From SKGN01 sp050948865 (GTDB lineage Bacteria; Bacillota_I; Bacilli_A; RF39; UBA660), in the NCBI GenBank assembly GCA_050948865.1, contig JBMNEQ010000001.1:310001-374000 (forward strand): DNA of 64,000 nucleotides, written 5' to 3'. The first letter of the stretch is position 1. Each line of letters begins with the position of its first letter. The notes under the pieces were generated by a model, which made no database searches, was not told where the DNA came from, and saw nothing but the letters and a program-made list of their open reading frames with translations. The translations under genes were made by a program, and so were the position numbers. Shown piece after piece: positions 33,393 to 42,494 of the stretch.

Positions 33393-35123
33393 ATGGAAAA
33401 GGATACTAGAAAGATTGCTATTTATTCACGTAAATCTAAGTTTACTGGAAAAGGAGATAGTACTTCTATTCAGATTGAAGCTTGTAAAAAAGCTATTAAT
33501 ATGAAGTATGATGATATTGATATTAAAAAAGATATTATTATTTATGAGGATGAAGGTTATAGTGGTGCTAATACTAAAAGACCTGCTTTTCAAAATATGT
33601 TAAAAGCTATTCAAAATAATGAAATAAAAGCTATTGTCTTTTATAAGTTAGATCGTATTAGTCGTAATGTTAGTGATTTTAGTTCACTGCTTGAGGAGTT
33701 AACTGATTATAATGTTAGTTTAATATCTGTTACTGAAAATATTGATACTGAAAGTCCGATGGGAAAAGCTATGATTTATATTACTTCTGTATTTGCTCAA
33801 TTAGAAAGAGATACTATAGCTGAGCGTATTACTGATAATATGATTGCTTTATCTAAAACTGGAAGGTGGCTTGGTGGTGCTACTCCTACCGGGTTTAAAT
33901 CTGAGGCTGTTGAGTATGTTAAAGATAATGATGATAAGAAAAGAAAGTTATTTAAATTATCTCCAGTTGAGGATGAAGTTAGAGTTATTAAATTAATTTT
34001 TTCTAAGATGTTTGAACTTCGTTCTCAAACTAAATTAGAAACCTTTTTGATTAATAATGATATTAAAACTAAAAACAATAAAAATTATACAAGATGGACT
34101 CTTAAAAATATTTTAACTAATCCAGTTTATGCTATTGCTGATATGCATACTTATAATTATTTTAAAAATTTTAAAATTGATATTCATGCTGATATTGATA
34201 GATTTAACGGTAAAAATGGTTTAATGGTTTATAACAAAACAGGTACTGGTAAATCCTCTACTGGAAAGCCTGTTATAGTTGATAAAGATATTACTGAGTG
34301 GATAGTATCTGTTGGAAAACACAAGGGAATTATATCTGGAAAAGATTGGGTAGAAGTTCAAAACATAATTAAGGGAAATACTAGTAAAAGATATCGCCAT
34401 GCTAGTGTTACTAATGCTTTATTATCAGGTATTATTAGATGTTCTTTCTGCGGCTCTTTTATGAGAGCTAAAACATCACCAGGTTATGATGAACTTGGCA
34501 GAAGAAAATTTAACTATATGTGTGAGTTAAAAGAAAAAAGCAGAAGAGTTAAATGTAACTGCCCTAATGTTAATGGAAGAGTTATTGATGATTTGGTAAT
34601 GGAAGAAATAAAAAAAGTATCTCTTCCTACTTCTAAGTTATATTTAAAATTAAAAGATATCTCTACTAGTATTTTTGATAAAGAAACTAAAATTAATGAA
34701 GAACTTAAAACTTTAAGAAAAGCTATTAATAAAAACGAAAGCTCTATTGAAGGTTATATTGAAAAAATACCCTATATTGAAATTAGTGAAATGGATGAGA
34801 TAAATAATAAGATTAAAAAACTTAAAGAAACAAATAAAAACTTAGAAAAACAAATTAAAGAAATAACTAAAAGAGATCATACTGAAATAAAAGATAAAGA
34901 TATGGCTGATTTAATTTTAAATATATTAGATACATACCTTAACTCTTTTGATGATCTTAATTTAAAAGTTAAAAGAACTATGATTAAAGCCATTTTACCA
35001 TCAGTTACTACTGATGGTGAAAGCTTAGTCATTAATTTTATAGGCACTAGAGATATAGATAATACAGCGCTTCCAGTGAGAGATGATTTCAAACAAAACA
35101 CTCACTCTCTGAAAAGTATTTGA
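33393..35123 (+). CDS. Large serine recombinase (integrase)
   Basis: 576 aa. The N-terminal resolvase domain starts KIAIYSRKSKF with catalytic S12 and continues with YEDEGYSGANTKRPAFQNML, KLDRISRN and VFAQLERDTIAERI. The 'Recombinase' domain follows (TRWTLKNILTNPVYAI), then a zinc ribbon (IRCSFCGSFM, CELKEKSRRVKCNCPN) and a coiled-coil region (about residues 440-500) before the C-terminus. It integrates or excises a mobile element between att sites. RBS AAGGAGG. No other phage or ICE gene accompanies it except the broken gene downstream, so the element seems reduced. Confidence 0.93.
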   Translation: MEKDTRKIAIYSRKSKFTGKGDSTSIQIEACKKAINMKYDDIDIKKDIIIYEDEGYSGANTKRPAFQNMLKAIQNNEIKAIVFYKLDRISRNVSDFSSLLEELTDYNVSLISVTENIDTESPMGKAMIYITSVFAQLERDTIAERITDNMIALSKTGRWLGGATPTGFKSEAVEYVKDNDDKKRKLFKLSPVEDEVRVIKLIFSKMFELRSQTKLETFLINNDIKTKNNKNYTRWTLKNILTNPVYAIADMHTYNYFKNFKIDIHADIDRFNGKNGLMVYNKTGTGKSSTGKPVIVDKDITEWIVSVGKHKGIISGKDWVEVQNIIKGNTSKRYRHASVTNALLSGIIRCSFCGSFMRAKTSPGYDELGRRKFNYMCELKEKSRRVKCNCPNVNGRVIDDLVMEEIKKVSLPTSKLYLKLKDISTSIFDKETKINEELKTLRKAINKNESSIEGYIEKIPYIEISEMDEINNKIKKLKETNKNLEKQIKEITKRDHTEIKDKDMADLILNILDTYLNSFDDLNLKVKRTMIKAILPSVTTDGESLVINFIGTRDIDNTALPVRDDFKQNTHSLKSI

Positions 35124-35253
35124 ACGTTACTTTTTTAAGTGATATTTTCAATCTATCCACCTTCTTTTCTTTTTATTTATTAAAATTATTAATGTTATGA
35201 TATATAAATCTTAAAAGAAACAAAAATAGCAAGAAAAAATATAAAGACATAAG

Positions 35254-35284
35254 AAAAACCATCACTAATAGTGGTGGTTTTTTA
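35254..35284. terminator. Terminator between recombinase and broken gene
   Basis: AAAACCATCAC-TAATA-GTGGTGGTTTT (one G-U) with A and T runs outside; works for both convergent genes. Confidence 0.75.
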
Positions 35285-35303
35285 TGATTAAATAAAACAA
35301 AAG

Positions 35304-36795
35304 CTAGGCAAAATTATTAGGTAAGTCTATTTTCTTGAATAGCAAAATGGAATTAATAATCTTTCTGCCCTTAGTAGTTAAATAGTATTTTGATGAGTGA
35401 TTAACTTTCTTAATTATACCGTGGTGTTTTAGTTTGTTTAAAAGTCTTGATGTTTTAGAAGATACTTGTTTGGAATTAAAATTTTGATTCCTAAACAATC
35501 TGCACCTTAAGGTTTTATTGGTGATACCGTTAACAATAAAATCCCCAGACGCAATGATTTCTAGTATTTTAGAATCTGCACTTGAAAGGAAATTAAATCC
35601 TGATATTCTTCTTTCATTAACAATAATTATGGAAGATATAGTTTCAATCTCTTTTACCGGGGTAACAATATCTTTTGTAGCTGGAAGGGCATTAATATAC
35701 CTTGTATTAGTAGCCTTTGCTACTTCAGCATATCGATATAAATTGGAAACACTTTTTCCCATAAGGATCCAGTGCCCACTATTTTCTATTTTTTCTCCAG
35801 TATCATCATTAAACTTATATTTCCATACTTTAAATTCATGGGGATCATTAATAGTAGTTTCGATTCTAATGATAGAATATTTGTCATACATTTTAACTTG
35901 GTTAGATTTCATTTTATGTTTAATCCGAAAACCTTGATATCGTTTTCTTAAATCGGAGACAATTTCCCCCTGAAACTTATAATCTAACTTACGTCCAAAA
36001 AAAGACATAATATCATCACACTTGAAAGTTGTGAATGCAGTTTCGACTAGAGATGGGAAAATATTCTCTACTGTTTCCCTATCTTTAAACATAATATCGG
36101 TCGCAAACTCACATTCAAAAACCGTCCAAAAATATTCATGATCCAATTTTTCTTTAATATTGGTAAGAAGTGGATTGAATTTTTGTGAGAAGTAATCTAA
36201 TTTTCTTTCAATATTCATATTGAAAAGGTGATCTAATATTTCTTCAGCCCTTTCTATATTATTTATACTAGTAAGAGAGTTATTAAAACGCTCATACTTA
36301 ATACCTTCATTATCTAATTGTTTGCATAAATATTCCCGCCCATTTATATATACTTGAGCATTATAAGGAAACCAGGTTTGTATTTTAAAATACATCCAAC
36401 CAAACATTTCATCTAAGAAATATAAATAATAATATTTACATTTAGTTGGTTTCCACATAACCTCAAGTTTTTTAGATTCTTTATTCCCTTTAACAGTCAT
36501 TGTTTTACAAACCTCTAAAGTACTAATTGCACATACTAATCCTTTTTTAATTGGATTGCCTTTTAAAGAATTAATGACATCTTCTTTGTTAACCCCTGAT
36601 TTGGAAACATATATCATTGGTCGATTTTCTTCTTTGACGATATTATCGATATGGCTACATAATTTATTAGTTTGCTCATTTGCAAATTTATGAAAATCTA
36701 CTAATTTAACATCATTTTGAATTAGATAATACAACATTTGTCTAGTATTACAAAGCTGTCTAATGAACCCATTGAATACAATGCGATCAAAACCA
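35304..36795 (-). pseudogene. Unrecognised winged-helix protein, main part of an IS30-interrupted gene
   Basis: The frame runs from the IS30 left edge to TAG at 35304, about 496 codons. It resembles a widespread uncharacterised bacterial family whose members begin with a FDRxxFxG segment; here GFDRIVFNGFIRQL. Mid-protein motifs include KCKYYYLYFLDEMFGWMY and QTWFPYNAQVYINGREYL. A C-terminal winged-helix-like region has TSRLLNKLKHHGIIKKV and YYLTTKGRKII. The first 20 codons lie beyond the IS at 38477-38416. Joining the two across the duplicated 15 bp restores one frame (HGFDRIVFNGF). The internal ATG at 36737 has no good ribosome site. Function unknown; a DNA- or RNA-binding role is a guess. 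Confidence 0.75.
36781..36795. repeat. 15-bp target duplication of the IS30 element (left copy)
   Basis: ATGCGATCAAAACCA, repeated exactly at 38416-38430 on the other side of the element. Confidence 0.85.
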
Positions 36796-38415
36796 GGTTG
36801 AATTAAAAAGTAAGTTCCCGTTTGTTTAGTAAAAACTGAAAGTATTGGATTTAAAGGTCAAAATTATACTTTTTTATAGAAAAAAAACAGAAAAAGTAAT
36901 ATAATAACGTAGAAAAGGAAGTTTTTTTAAAAATATAAGCACACTAAAAAGATTAAAAGGGTATGTTTTTTAAAATTTTAATGTTAAATTCCCGTTTAAT
37001 TTCAAATTTTTTTAAAAAAATTTGAATATGAAGTTGCTTTATTTATTAAAATTAAATTACTTTTTAAATAGATTTTTTGATAAATTAACTTCGTTTGGGC
37101 TTATTAAATTAATATTTAACTTTTCTAATAAACATTTGTATTCAAACATATCTATTGGTGTTTTATTTTTTAATTCTTTTCTAGAAGTGCTATTAATGTG
37201 ATTACACATTAAATTACAGTCTTCTTGTTTTAGAAAATTAAAAGAAATTCCTTTTCTTAAATAATATCTAATAAACTCATGGTTTTTTTCTAAAGCTCCT
37301 TTTTGCCAAGAGGCGTAAGGATCGCAATAAAAGATATTAATAATTTTATTCTTTTCAAAGTCTGTTTCTATTATTGAAGAGTTTATAAATTCTGAGCCAT
37401 TATCAGTTAAAATAACTTCAAATAGTATTTTAAAGTTATCAATACCTATAGCTCTTTTAATATTATCAAAAACTTTGTTAACTGCTGAATTAGTGTTGGA
37501 ATCTAAAAGAAAAATTAACATGACGTTTGATTTTAAAAATAACAGAGTTAATAAAACCTTTTCACTTTTTCCTTTCTTTCCTTCAACAGTATCCATTTGA
37601 ACAACTGAAGCATTAGGATTCTTTTTAATATATTTTAAATAATCATCATAAGTCTTATTTATTCTGTGATTGCTTAAAATTATTTTGTTATTTTTCTTTT
37701 TCTTTCGTTTTTTATAACTAACTTTTCTTAGTAAATCCATGTTTTGAAGATCAAATAATCCATTATCAATATAAGAATAAAAACTTGGTAAAGAAAAAGA
37801 AAGAATTTTAGGATTATTTATGAAGATATGATTAATACTTTGCCTTTTCTCTTTAATTAAAGGAACAATAGTTTTATTAATAAAGATTAATGGTTTTTTT
37901 GTTAATGTGAAAGCCTTCTCTAGAAGAAGATAATGTTTTTAAATAAGAATTATGAGCTTTTACTCCATCATAATAATGTTTTATATTTCGACATCTTGCT
38001 TTATTATCACATGCATTACATACATAAGGTGGTTTTTTTAAAAATTCACACATAAACTCTTCATAACAATCTTTTTTATTACTGCAATCAAAACTACCGC
38101 AAAGATGCCTATTCATACACAAGTTTGTGCAGTTGTTAAATTTTGAAGGATATTTTTTATAAAAGTGTTTTCTAATTTCTTTTGAAATGGTAGTCCTGTC
38201 ATATCTTATGGCATCACTAATTTCAGTAAAATTCATTCCATTGTTTAAAAGTTGTTCAATAATAACTCTTAAATCTTTTGTAAGATGCTTTTTCATTTTT
38301 TACCTCCTATAAAAGCAACTTCAATTCAAATTTAATAGTTATTATACTAAAATAATCATATAAAATGTTAAATTCCCATTTTAATAATAAACGGGAACTT
38401 ACCTTTTTATTTAAC
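36796..38415 (-). mobile_element. IS30-family insertion sequence (IS1630-like), 1,620 bp
   Basis: Bounded by 15-bp direct repeats and by imperfect inverted ends sharing GTAAGTTCCCGTTT. The left end reads AATTAAAAAGTAAGTTCCCG from 36801. The right end reads AAATAAAAAGGTAAGTTCCC in from 38412 on the opposite strand. It carries an IS30 transposase in two frames and interrupts a coding gene. Most IS30 elements duplicate 2-4 bp; long duplications are known from IS1630 of Mycoplasma fermentans. Confidence 0.85.
37057..38296 (-). pseudogene. IS30-family transposase, frameshifted
   Basis: The N-terminal part (38296-37877) has the HTH KKHLTKDLRVIIEQLLNNGM and DRTTISKEIRKH, then a Cys-rich segment. 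The C-terminal part has the DDE domain: D in VQMDTVEGKKG, D in LTDNGSEFINSS, E in GALEKNHEFIRYYL. The frame changes at a run of seven As near 37890. Beyond it the correct frame continues (PLIKEKRQSINHIFINNPKI) into the second open frame, whose first ATG is at 37740. Removing one A gives a single protein of about 400 aa. It is either a one-base indel or a slippage site; all catalytic residues are intact. Confidence 0.8.
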
Positions 38416-38430
38416 ATGCGATCAAAACCA
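38416..38430. repeat. 15-bp target duplication of the IS30 element (right copy)
   Basis: Exact copy of 36781-36795. Confidence 0.85.
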
Positions 38431-38477
38431 TGTAAAATTCCCTTGATATTTTCTTTTTGTTCTTCTATAATATTCAT
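38416..38477 (-). pseudogene. 5' end of the IS30-interrupted gene
   Basis: Starts ATG 38477 with GGGGTG eight bases upstream and encodes MNIIEEQKENIKGILHGFDR before the IS30 edge. The 15-bp duplication at 38416-38430 is its last part. It continues in frame with the fragment ending at 35304. Confidence 0.75.
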
Positions 38478-38553
38478 TACAAAACACCCCATTAAAACTT
38501 TCAGGTCATTTAGTGACCGATATTGATTTAGAGACTTTGCTCTCGTGACAGTT

Positions 38554-38582
38554 ATTATACTGTTTAAAGTATTTAATGGAAA
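38554..38582 (-). promoter_or_regulatory. Promoter of the interrupted gene
   Basis: On the minus strand TTTCCA, 17 bases, TATAAT. The roughly 75-base leader contains the palindrome GGTCA-CTAAA-TGACC. Confidence 0.5.
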
Positions 38583-38619
38583 GTGTTTTGTATTTTTTTG
38601 CCAAAAAATACAATCACTT
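38581..38619. repeat. Long AT-rich hairpin
   Basis: TTGTATTTTTT-TGCC-AAAAAATACAA is a perfect 11-bp stem. Flanking AAGTG and CACTT extend it to about 16 pairs with a small internal loop. It lies between the interrupted gene's promoter and IS110 copy 2. It could be a terminator or the end of a lost element. Confidence 0.5.
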
Positions 38620-38793
38620 AGGTTGCGGTCATAGTCTGCGGCATGACTATCTAAGATTTGTCAATAATAAATTATTGTGGTAATATAAACGTGACAAAAA
38701 CACACGAAATATTTAATTTTAAAAAAAATTAAGAATATAATGTGTTGAAGTGTAATATGTAATATATAAATAGTTGTGGGAACTAATTACATA

Positions 38794-39993
38794 TCAATTT
38801 GTGTTTTTCTTGCATAATGCGAGAATTAAGCGTAATAGCTTGGTAGTGCAAGCTATTACAGCGACGTAATGATGTTTACCTTCATTGCGTTTTTTTCTAT
38901 AATAAACAAGTATTTCATTATCAGGATTGTTTCTACTAGAAGTCATAATAATATTACAAATAGTATTAAATAAAATTCTTCTAATATATTTATTCCCCGT
39001 CTTAGAAATATGACCTTTTCCATTAACAGAAGAACCGGATTGTTTAATTGTTGGATCTAATCCACAATAAGCAGTTAATTCTTTTATGTTATTAAATCTG
39101 TTTATATCTTTGAGTTCTGCAATAATCAAAGCAGTAGTTAATTCCCCAAAACCATTAATAGAGTTAATAGATTCAAACAGATAACATTGCTTAGCTTTAT
39201 CGATTAGTTTTTCTTTTAAATCATCAACTAATGCAATGTTATATCTTAGTAATTTAGTAGTAATAATTAAATTATTAACTTTTTCATCATCTTTAGAAAC
39301 GGCTGGATAACTTGTTTTAGCAGTTTTTTTAATTAAAGCAGCTTTTCTTTTGTAGTGTCCTTCATGTCTGCCATTAAGTTTAGCCATAAAATTGCTTATT
39401 GCATCAACTCTCGTACTAGTTAAAATATCTGCATGAGGATATCTTTCGATTAGTGATAAAGCAGTATTAGAATAGATTAGTGCTCCTTTAAATAAGTTTT
39501 CATATTCTGGAAAAGTTAAATTAACTTGTCCTTTAAACTTATTTTTAAGACTAGTTGTATTTTCTACTAAGAATTGGTACTCTCTAGCCATATCATTTAA
39601 ATTTAAATAATATTGTTTATGATCAGCATAGTTTTTAACTTTGCCGGTAAAGTATAAATCGGCTAAGTTGTAACAATCTTGTTTATCAGTTTTAGTTTTT
39701 CTAAGATTTCTTTTATGCATAGCAGAGTGAAGTGGATTAATAACATGAACTTCATAATCTGTTTCTTCTTTAAAAAATCTTTTTACTGATAAATGATAAT
39801 TAGCAGTAGATTCCATAAATACAGTTAAATCACCGTGATAGATATCATAGTTTTCTATCCTTTTTTTTAAATTTTTAAAATCAATTAATGTGTGATTAAT
39901 GTCATATGGTTTGATTAATATTTCTCCACCAGAACTGATTAAAGAAACCATACTTTTGTTTTTAGCTATATCAATAGCTAGTACGTAATTCAT
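38794..39993 (-). CDS. IS110-family transposase, copy 2
   Basis: 399 aa, identical to copy 1 except Gly in SKTGNKYIRR (Glu in copy 1) and Pro in VINPLHSAM (Ser in copy 1). Both residues here look like the ancestral state. All DEDD acidic residues and the QSGSSVNG serine region are intact, so this is the copy more likely to be active. Confidence 0.93.
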   Translation of the reverse strand: MNYVLAIDIAKNKSMVSLISSGGEILIKPYDINHTLIDFKNLKKRIENYDIYHGDLTVFMESTANYHLSVKRFFKEETDYEVHVINPLHSAMHKRNLRKTKTDKQDCYNLADLYFTGKVKNYADHKQYYLNLNDMAREYQFLVENTTSLKNKFKGQVNLTFPEYENLFKGALIYSNTALSLIERYPHADILTSTRVDAISNFMAKLNGRHEGHYKRKAALIKKTAKTSYPAVSKDDEKVNNLIITTKLLRYNIALVDDLKEKLIDKAKQCYLFESINSINGFGELTTALIIAELKDINRFNNIKELTAYCGLDPTIKQSGSSVNGKGHISKTGNKYIRRILFNTICNIIMTSSRNNPDNEILVYYRKKRNEGKHHYVAVIACTTKLLRLILALCKKNTN

Positions 39994-39999
39994 AACTTC

Positions 40000-40180
40000 G
40001 TACTCCTTTCCTTGTAGTAGCGATTGGACTCTTATTTACTTCAATACTCCTCATCACGCGAGTGATATAGATATAAAAACCTCACCATCTTAAAATAGGA
40101 AAATATTAAAAAAGAGCTAGGCCGTCATGTTTATGGATACTAAAGACCCGTGTTATAATTCGCCTGAACTCAATCGCGAT
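40000..40180 (-). ncRNA. Predicted IS110 bridge RNA, copy 2
   Basis: Same sequence as in copy 1. The target-loop stem arms are at 40171-40162 and 40122-40114. The left guide ATTATAACACG is at 40159-40149 and matches 40281-40271. The right guide CATGAC is at 40129-40124. Confidence 0.6.
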
Positions 40181-40272
40181 TTTTTTATCTTATTTTTATA
40201 AAAATAAGATAAAAAATATTCTACCATATACCAAGATTAATTACTTCATTGGCATACAAGTAGAATTATACG

Positions 40273-40281
40273 TGTTATAAT
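40273..40281 (+). promoter_or_regulatory. Extended -10 at the IS110 edge, facing the DUF1538 operon
   Basis: TGTTATAAT, 27 bases before the first DUF1538 start, directed outward from the element. Confidence 0.5.
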
Positions 40282-40308
40282 TATATATATATTAGATAGG
40301 AGGTTTTC

Positions 40309-40998
40309 ATGAATATAAAAGAAACGCTTATTGATGTTTTAAAATCAATTCTTCCTATTACTTTTATTATTTTAATTTTAGAATTCTTTTTTAAAACTAA
40401 AGAATTTTTAGATATCATTGTTTTTTTAATTGGTGTTTTAATAGTTATTATTGGTTTTACTTTGTTTTTAATAGGAACTAAAAGTAGTCTTTTACCTTTA
40501 GGAGAATTAGTAGGAAAAACTATTATTAGTCAAGCGGGACTGTGGTCAATTTTATTATTCGGTTTTATTTTAGGCTTTGCTGTAACAATGGCCGAGCCTG
40601 GAGTTCAATTGTTAGCTGATCATACTGATTATGTCTTTGGTGGGTTTATATCAAAGTATTTAGTTTTGGTTGTTGTCTCATTAGGAATTGGGATTTTCTT
40701 AGTTTTATCTTTATTAAGAAGTATTTTTTCTATTCCCTTAAAATATTTATTATTTAGTTCTTATATTTTAGTTTTTATTTTGGCTTATTTTTCAGCACCA
40801 GACTTTTTTCCGATTGCTTTTGATGCTGGTGGGGTTACAACAGGTCCTGTGACTGTTCCTTTTATTATGGCTTTAGGAGTAGGCATTACTTCAATTAAAG
40901 GAATTAAAAAAACTTCAGATGAAAATTTTGGCTTTGTTGGTTTAGCTTCCATTGGTCCAATTCTAGCTGTTTTATTGTTAGGAGTGATATTTAAATGA
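40309..40998 (+). CDS. DUF1538 integral membrane protein (first of a pair)
   Basis: 229 aa, seven or so membrane helices. Diagnostic DUF1538 segments are GFILGFAVTMAEPGVQLL and PIAFDAGGVTTGPVTVPFIMALG. The family is an uncharacterised membrane transporter-like group, often present as two halves. The next gene repeats the same two motifs, so the pair probably forms a pseudo-dimer. Two PII-like genes follow, which suggests a channel or transporter gated by PII proteins as AmtB is by GlnK (inference). RBS GGAGG; an IS110 edge supplies a -10. The end overlaps the next start by ATGA. Confidence 0.85.
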   Translation: MNIKETLIDVLKSILPITFIILILEFFFKTKEFLDIIVFLIGVLIVIIGFTLFLIGTKSSLLPLGELVGKTIISQAGLWSILLFGFILGFAVTMAEPGVQLLADHTDYVFGGFISKYLVLVVVSLGIGIFLVLSLLRSIFSIPLKYLLFSSYILVFILAYFSAPDFFPIAFDAGGVTTGPVTVPFIMALGVGITSIKGIKKTSDENFGFVGLASIGPILAVLLLGVIFK

Positions 40999-41738
40999 TT
41001 ACTTCTCTTTTTGGTGGTATTTTAGTAGTTTTAAAAGATTCATTTCTAGCTTTAATACCTTTAGTTTTAATATTTATTGGTATGCAATTAACTATTTTAA
41101 AACTTTCTAAAGAACAATTTTTTAAATTATTATCAGGTTTATTAATAACTTTTATTGGTTTAGTGTTATTTTTACATGGTGTTAATATTAGTTTTATTAA
41201 ATTAGGAAATGATTTAGGTTATGAATTAGGGAATTTGGAACATCTTTGGTTAATTGTTCCGATTGGGTTTGTTTTAGGTTTTATAGTAACGATGGCTGAA
41301 CCAGCAGTAAAAATATTGAATATGGAAATAGAAAAAATGACAAGTGGTTTTATTAATCAAAAAATACTTCTTTATTTTCTTTCTTTGGGAGTTGGAAGCT
41401 CAATAGCTTTAACAATGTTAAGGATTTTAACTAATATTTCTTTATGGTATTTTATTTTACCTGGTTATGTTTTAATTTTAATTTTAACAAGATATGTAGA
41501 TCCTTTATTTGTAGCGATTGCTTTTGATGCTGGAGGTGTAGTTACAGGACCAATGATTGCCACTTTCCTTTTAGCTATAACTGTTAGTTGTGCTCATAAA
41601 ATTCATGGTGGTAATGTCTTTATAGAGGGTTTTGGGATGATTGCTTTAGTGGCTTTAGTGCCAATTCTTTTTATTTTGGTTTTAGGTTTATTATATGAAA
41701 GGAAAATAAAAGAAGGGGGAAAAAGAAATGAACGATAA
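40995..41738 (+). CDS. DUF1538 integral membrane protein (second of a pair)
   Basis: 247 aa with the same two signature segments as its neighbour: GFVLGFIVTMAEPAVKIL and AIAFDAGGVVTGPMIATFLL. It starts within ATGA of the previous gene and overlaps the PII-like gene by 11 bases, so all four genes are translationally coupled. The C-terminus is basic and cytoplasmic, a plausible docking site for the PII-like proteins. Confidence 0.85.
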   Translation: MITSLFGGILVVLKDSFLALIPLVLIFIGMQLTILKLSKEQFFKLLSGLLITFIGLVLFLHGVNISFIKLGNDLGYELGNLEHLWLIVPIGFVLGFIVTMAEPAVKILNMEIEKMTSGFINQKILLYFLSLGVGSSIALTMLRILTNISLWYFILPGYVLILILTRYVDPLFVAIAFDAGGVVTGPMIATFLLAITVSCAHKIHGGNVFIEGFGMIALVALVPILFILVLGLLYERKIKEGGKRNER

Positions 41739-42081
41739 TTTTGAAAAGCAACAATTAATTGTAGTTATTGTTAAAAAAGGAATAGCTTCTAAACTTATAG
41801 AAACAGCTAAAAAAGGTGGGGCAGTAGGTTGGACTTTGGTTTATGGTAAAGGTAGTGTGGAAAAAGATATTTATCAGAATGTGTTAGGAATTGAATATCA
41901 ACCAGAAAAAGAAATAGTTTTTATTGTGGTTAAAAAAGAGATGGCGATTAAAATCTTTAATAGTGTAGTTAAAGCAGGTTCTTTAATAAAACCTGGTAAG
42001 GGAATAGCATTTTTATTAAATTTAGAAAAATGTAGAGGAATAGCAGATCTTTTAACTTTAATAGAGAAAGGGGAATATTGA
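41728..42081 (+). CDS. PII-like signalling protein 1
   Basis: 117 aa with the ferredoxin-like PII fold pattern: LIVVIVKKGIASKLIETAKKGG, a variable T-loop-like middle with GKGSVEKDIYQNVLGIEYQPEKEIVFIVV, and the closing PGKGIAFLLNLEK. The canonical GlnB T-loop Tyr51 region is replaced. Family members bind nucleotides between subunits and regulate membrane partners. It is coupled to the DUF1538 gene upstream and the second PII-like gene downstream. Confidence 0.8.
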   Translation: MNDNFEKQQLIVVIVKKGIASKLIETAKKGGAVGWTLVYGKGSVEKDIYQNVLGIEYQPEKEIVFIVVKKEMAIKIFNSVVKAGSLIKPGKGIAFLLNLEKCRGIADLLTLIEKGEY

Positions 42082-42392
42082 TGGAAGAGAAAAATCATAA
42101 GTTAATTGTTGTTATAGTTAATAAGGGAGATGCTTCTAAAGTAGTAAAAGGAGCAAAAAAGGAAGGAGCAGTTGGGGCGACAGTATTAACGGGGCGTGGA
42201 TCTAGTATTCGGGATAAGGCTAAATTATTTGGACTTCCAATTGAACCAGAAAAAGAAATGATTTTTATTATTGTTTTAGAAGAACAAGTAGAAATTATTT
42301 TGAAAAAGATTACTACTTTAGTTGATTTGAATGCTCCTGGGAAAGGGATCGCTTTTGTTTTAGAAGTTGAAAAAGTGGTTGGGATTTTATAA
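42081..42392 (+). CDS. PII-like signalling protein 2
   Basis: 103 aa paralogue: LIVVIVNKGDASKVVKGAKKEG, TVLTGRGSSIRDKAKLFGLPIEPEKEMIFIIV and PGKGIAFVLEVEK. The T-loop-like segment GRGSSIRDKAK differs from its partner. The frame is open from TTG 42078, but ATG 42081 overlaps the preceding TGA and is chosen. Two different PII-like subunits could form mixed trimers, one possible reason for keeping both. Confidence 0.82.
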   Translation: MEEKNHKLIVVIVNKGDASKVVKGAKKEGAVGATVLTGRGSSIRDKAKLFGLPIEPEKEMIFIIVLEEQVEIILKKITTLVDLNAPGKGIAFVLEVEKVVGIL

Positions 42393-42494
42393 AAGTAATA
42401 AAAGATTGTAAAGTGGTTAAAATATTAAAATGAAAAGATTGTTTTTTAAAAATGATGATGTTAAACTAAAAATAGAGATATAGGAGGAATGTTT

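Larger units (their letters stand above)
38646..40271 (-). mobile_element. IS110-family insertion sequence, copy 2
   Basis: Same element as copy 1, in the same orientation, 9,660 bases away. The shared block is 38642-40281. Its flanks differ completely from copy 1 beyond CATG on the left and GTGTTATAAT on the right, so the two are separate insertions into matching short targets. Confidence 0.85.

Noticed and set aside
38307..38492. Independent 61-aa gene
   Set aside because: It is the start of the IS30-interrupted gene running on into IS30 terminal sequence.
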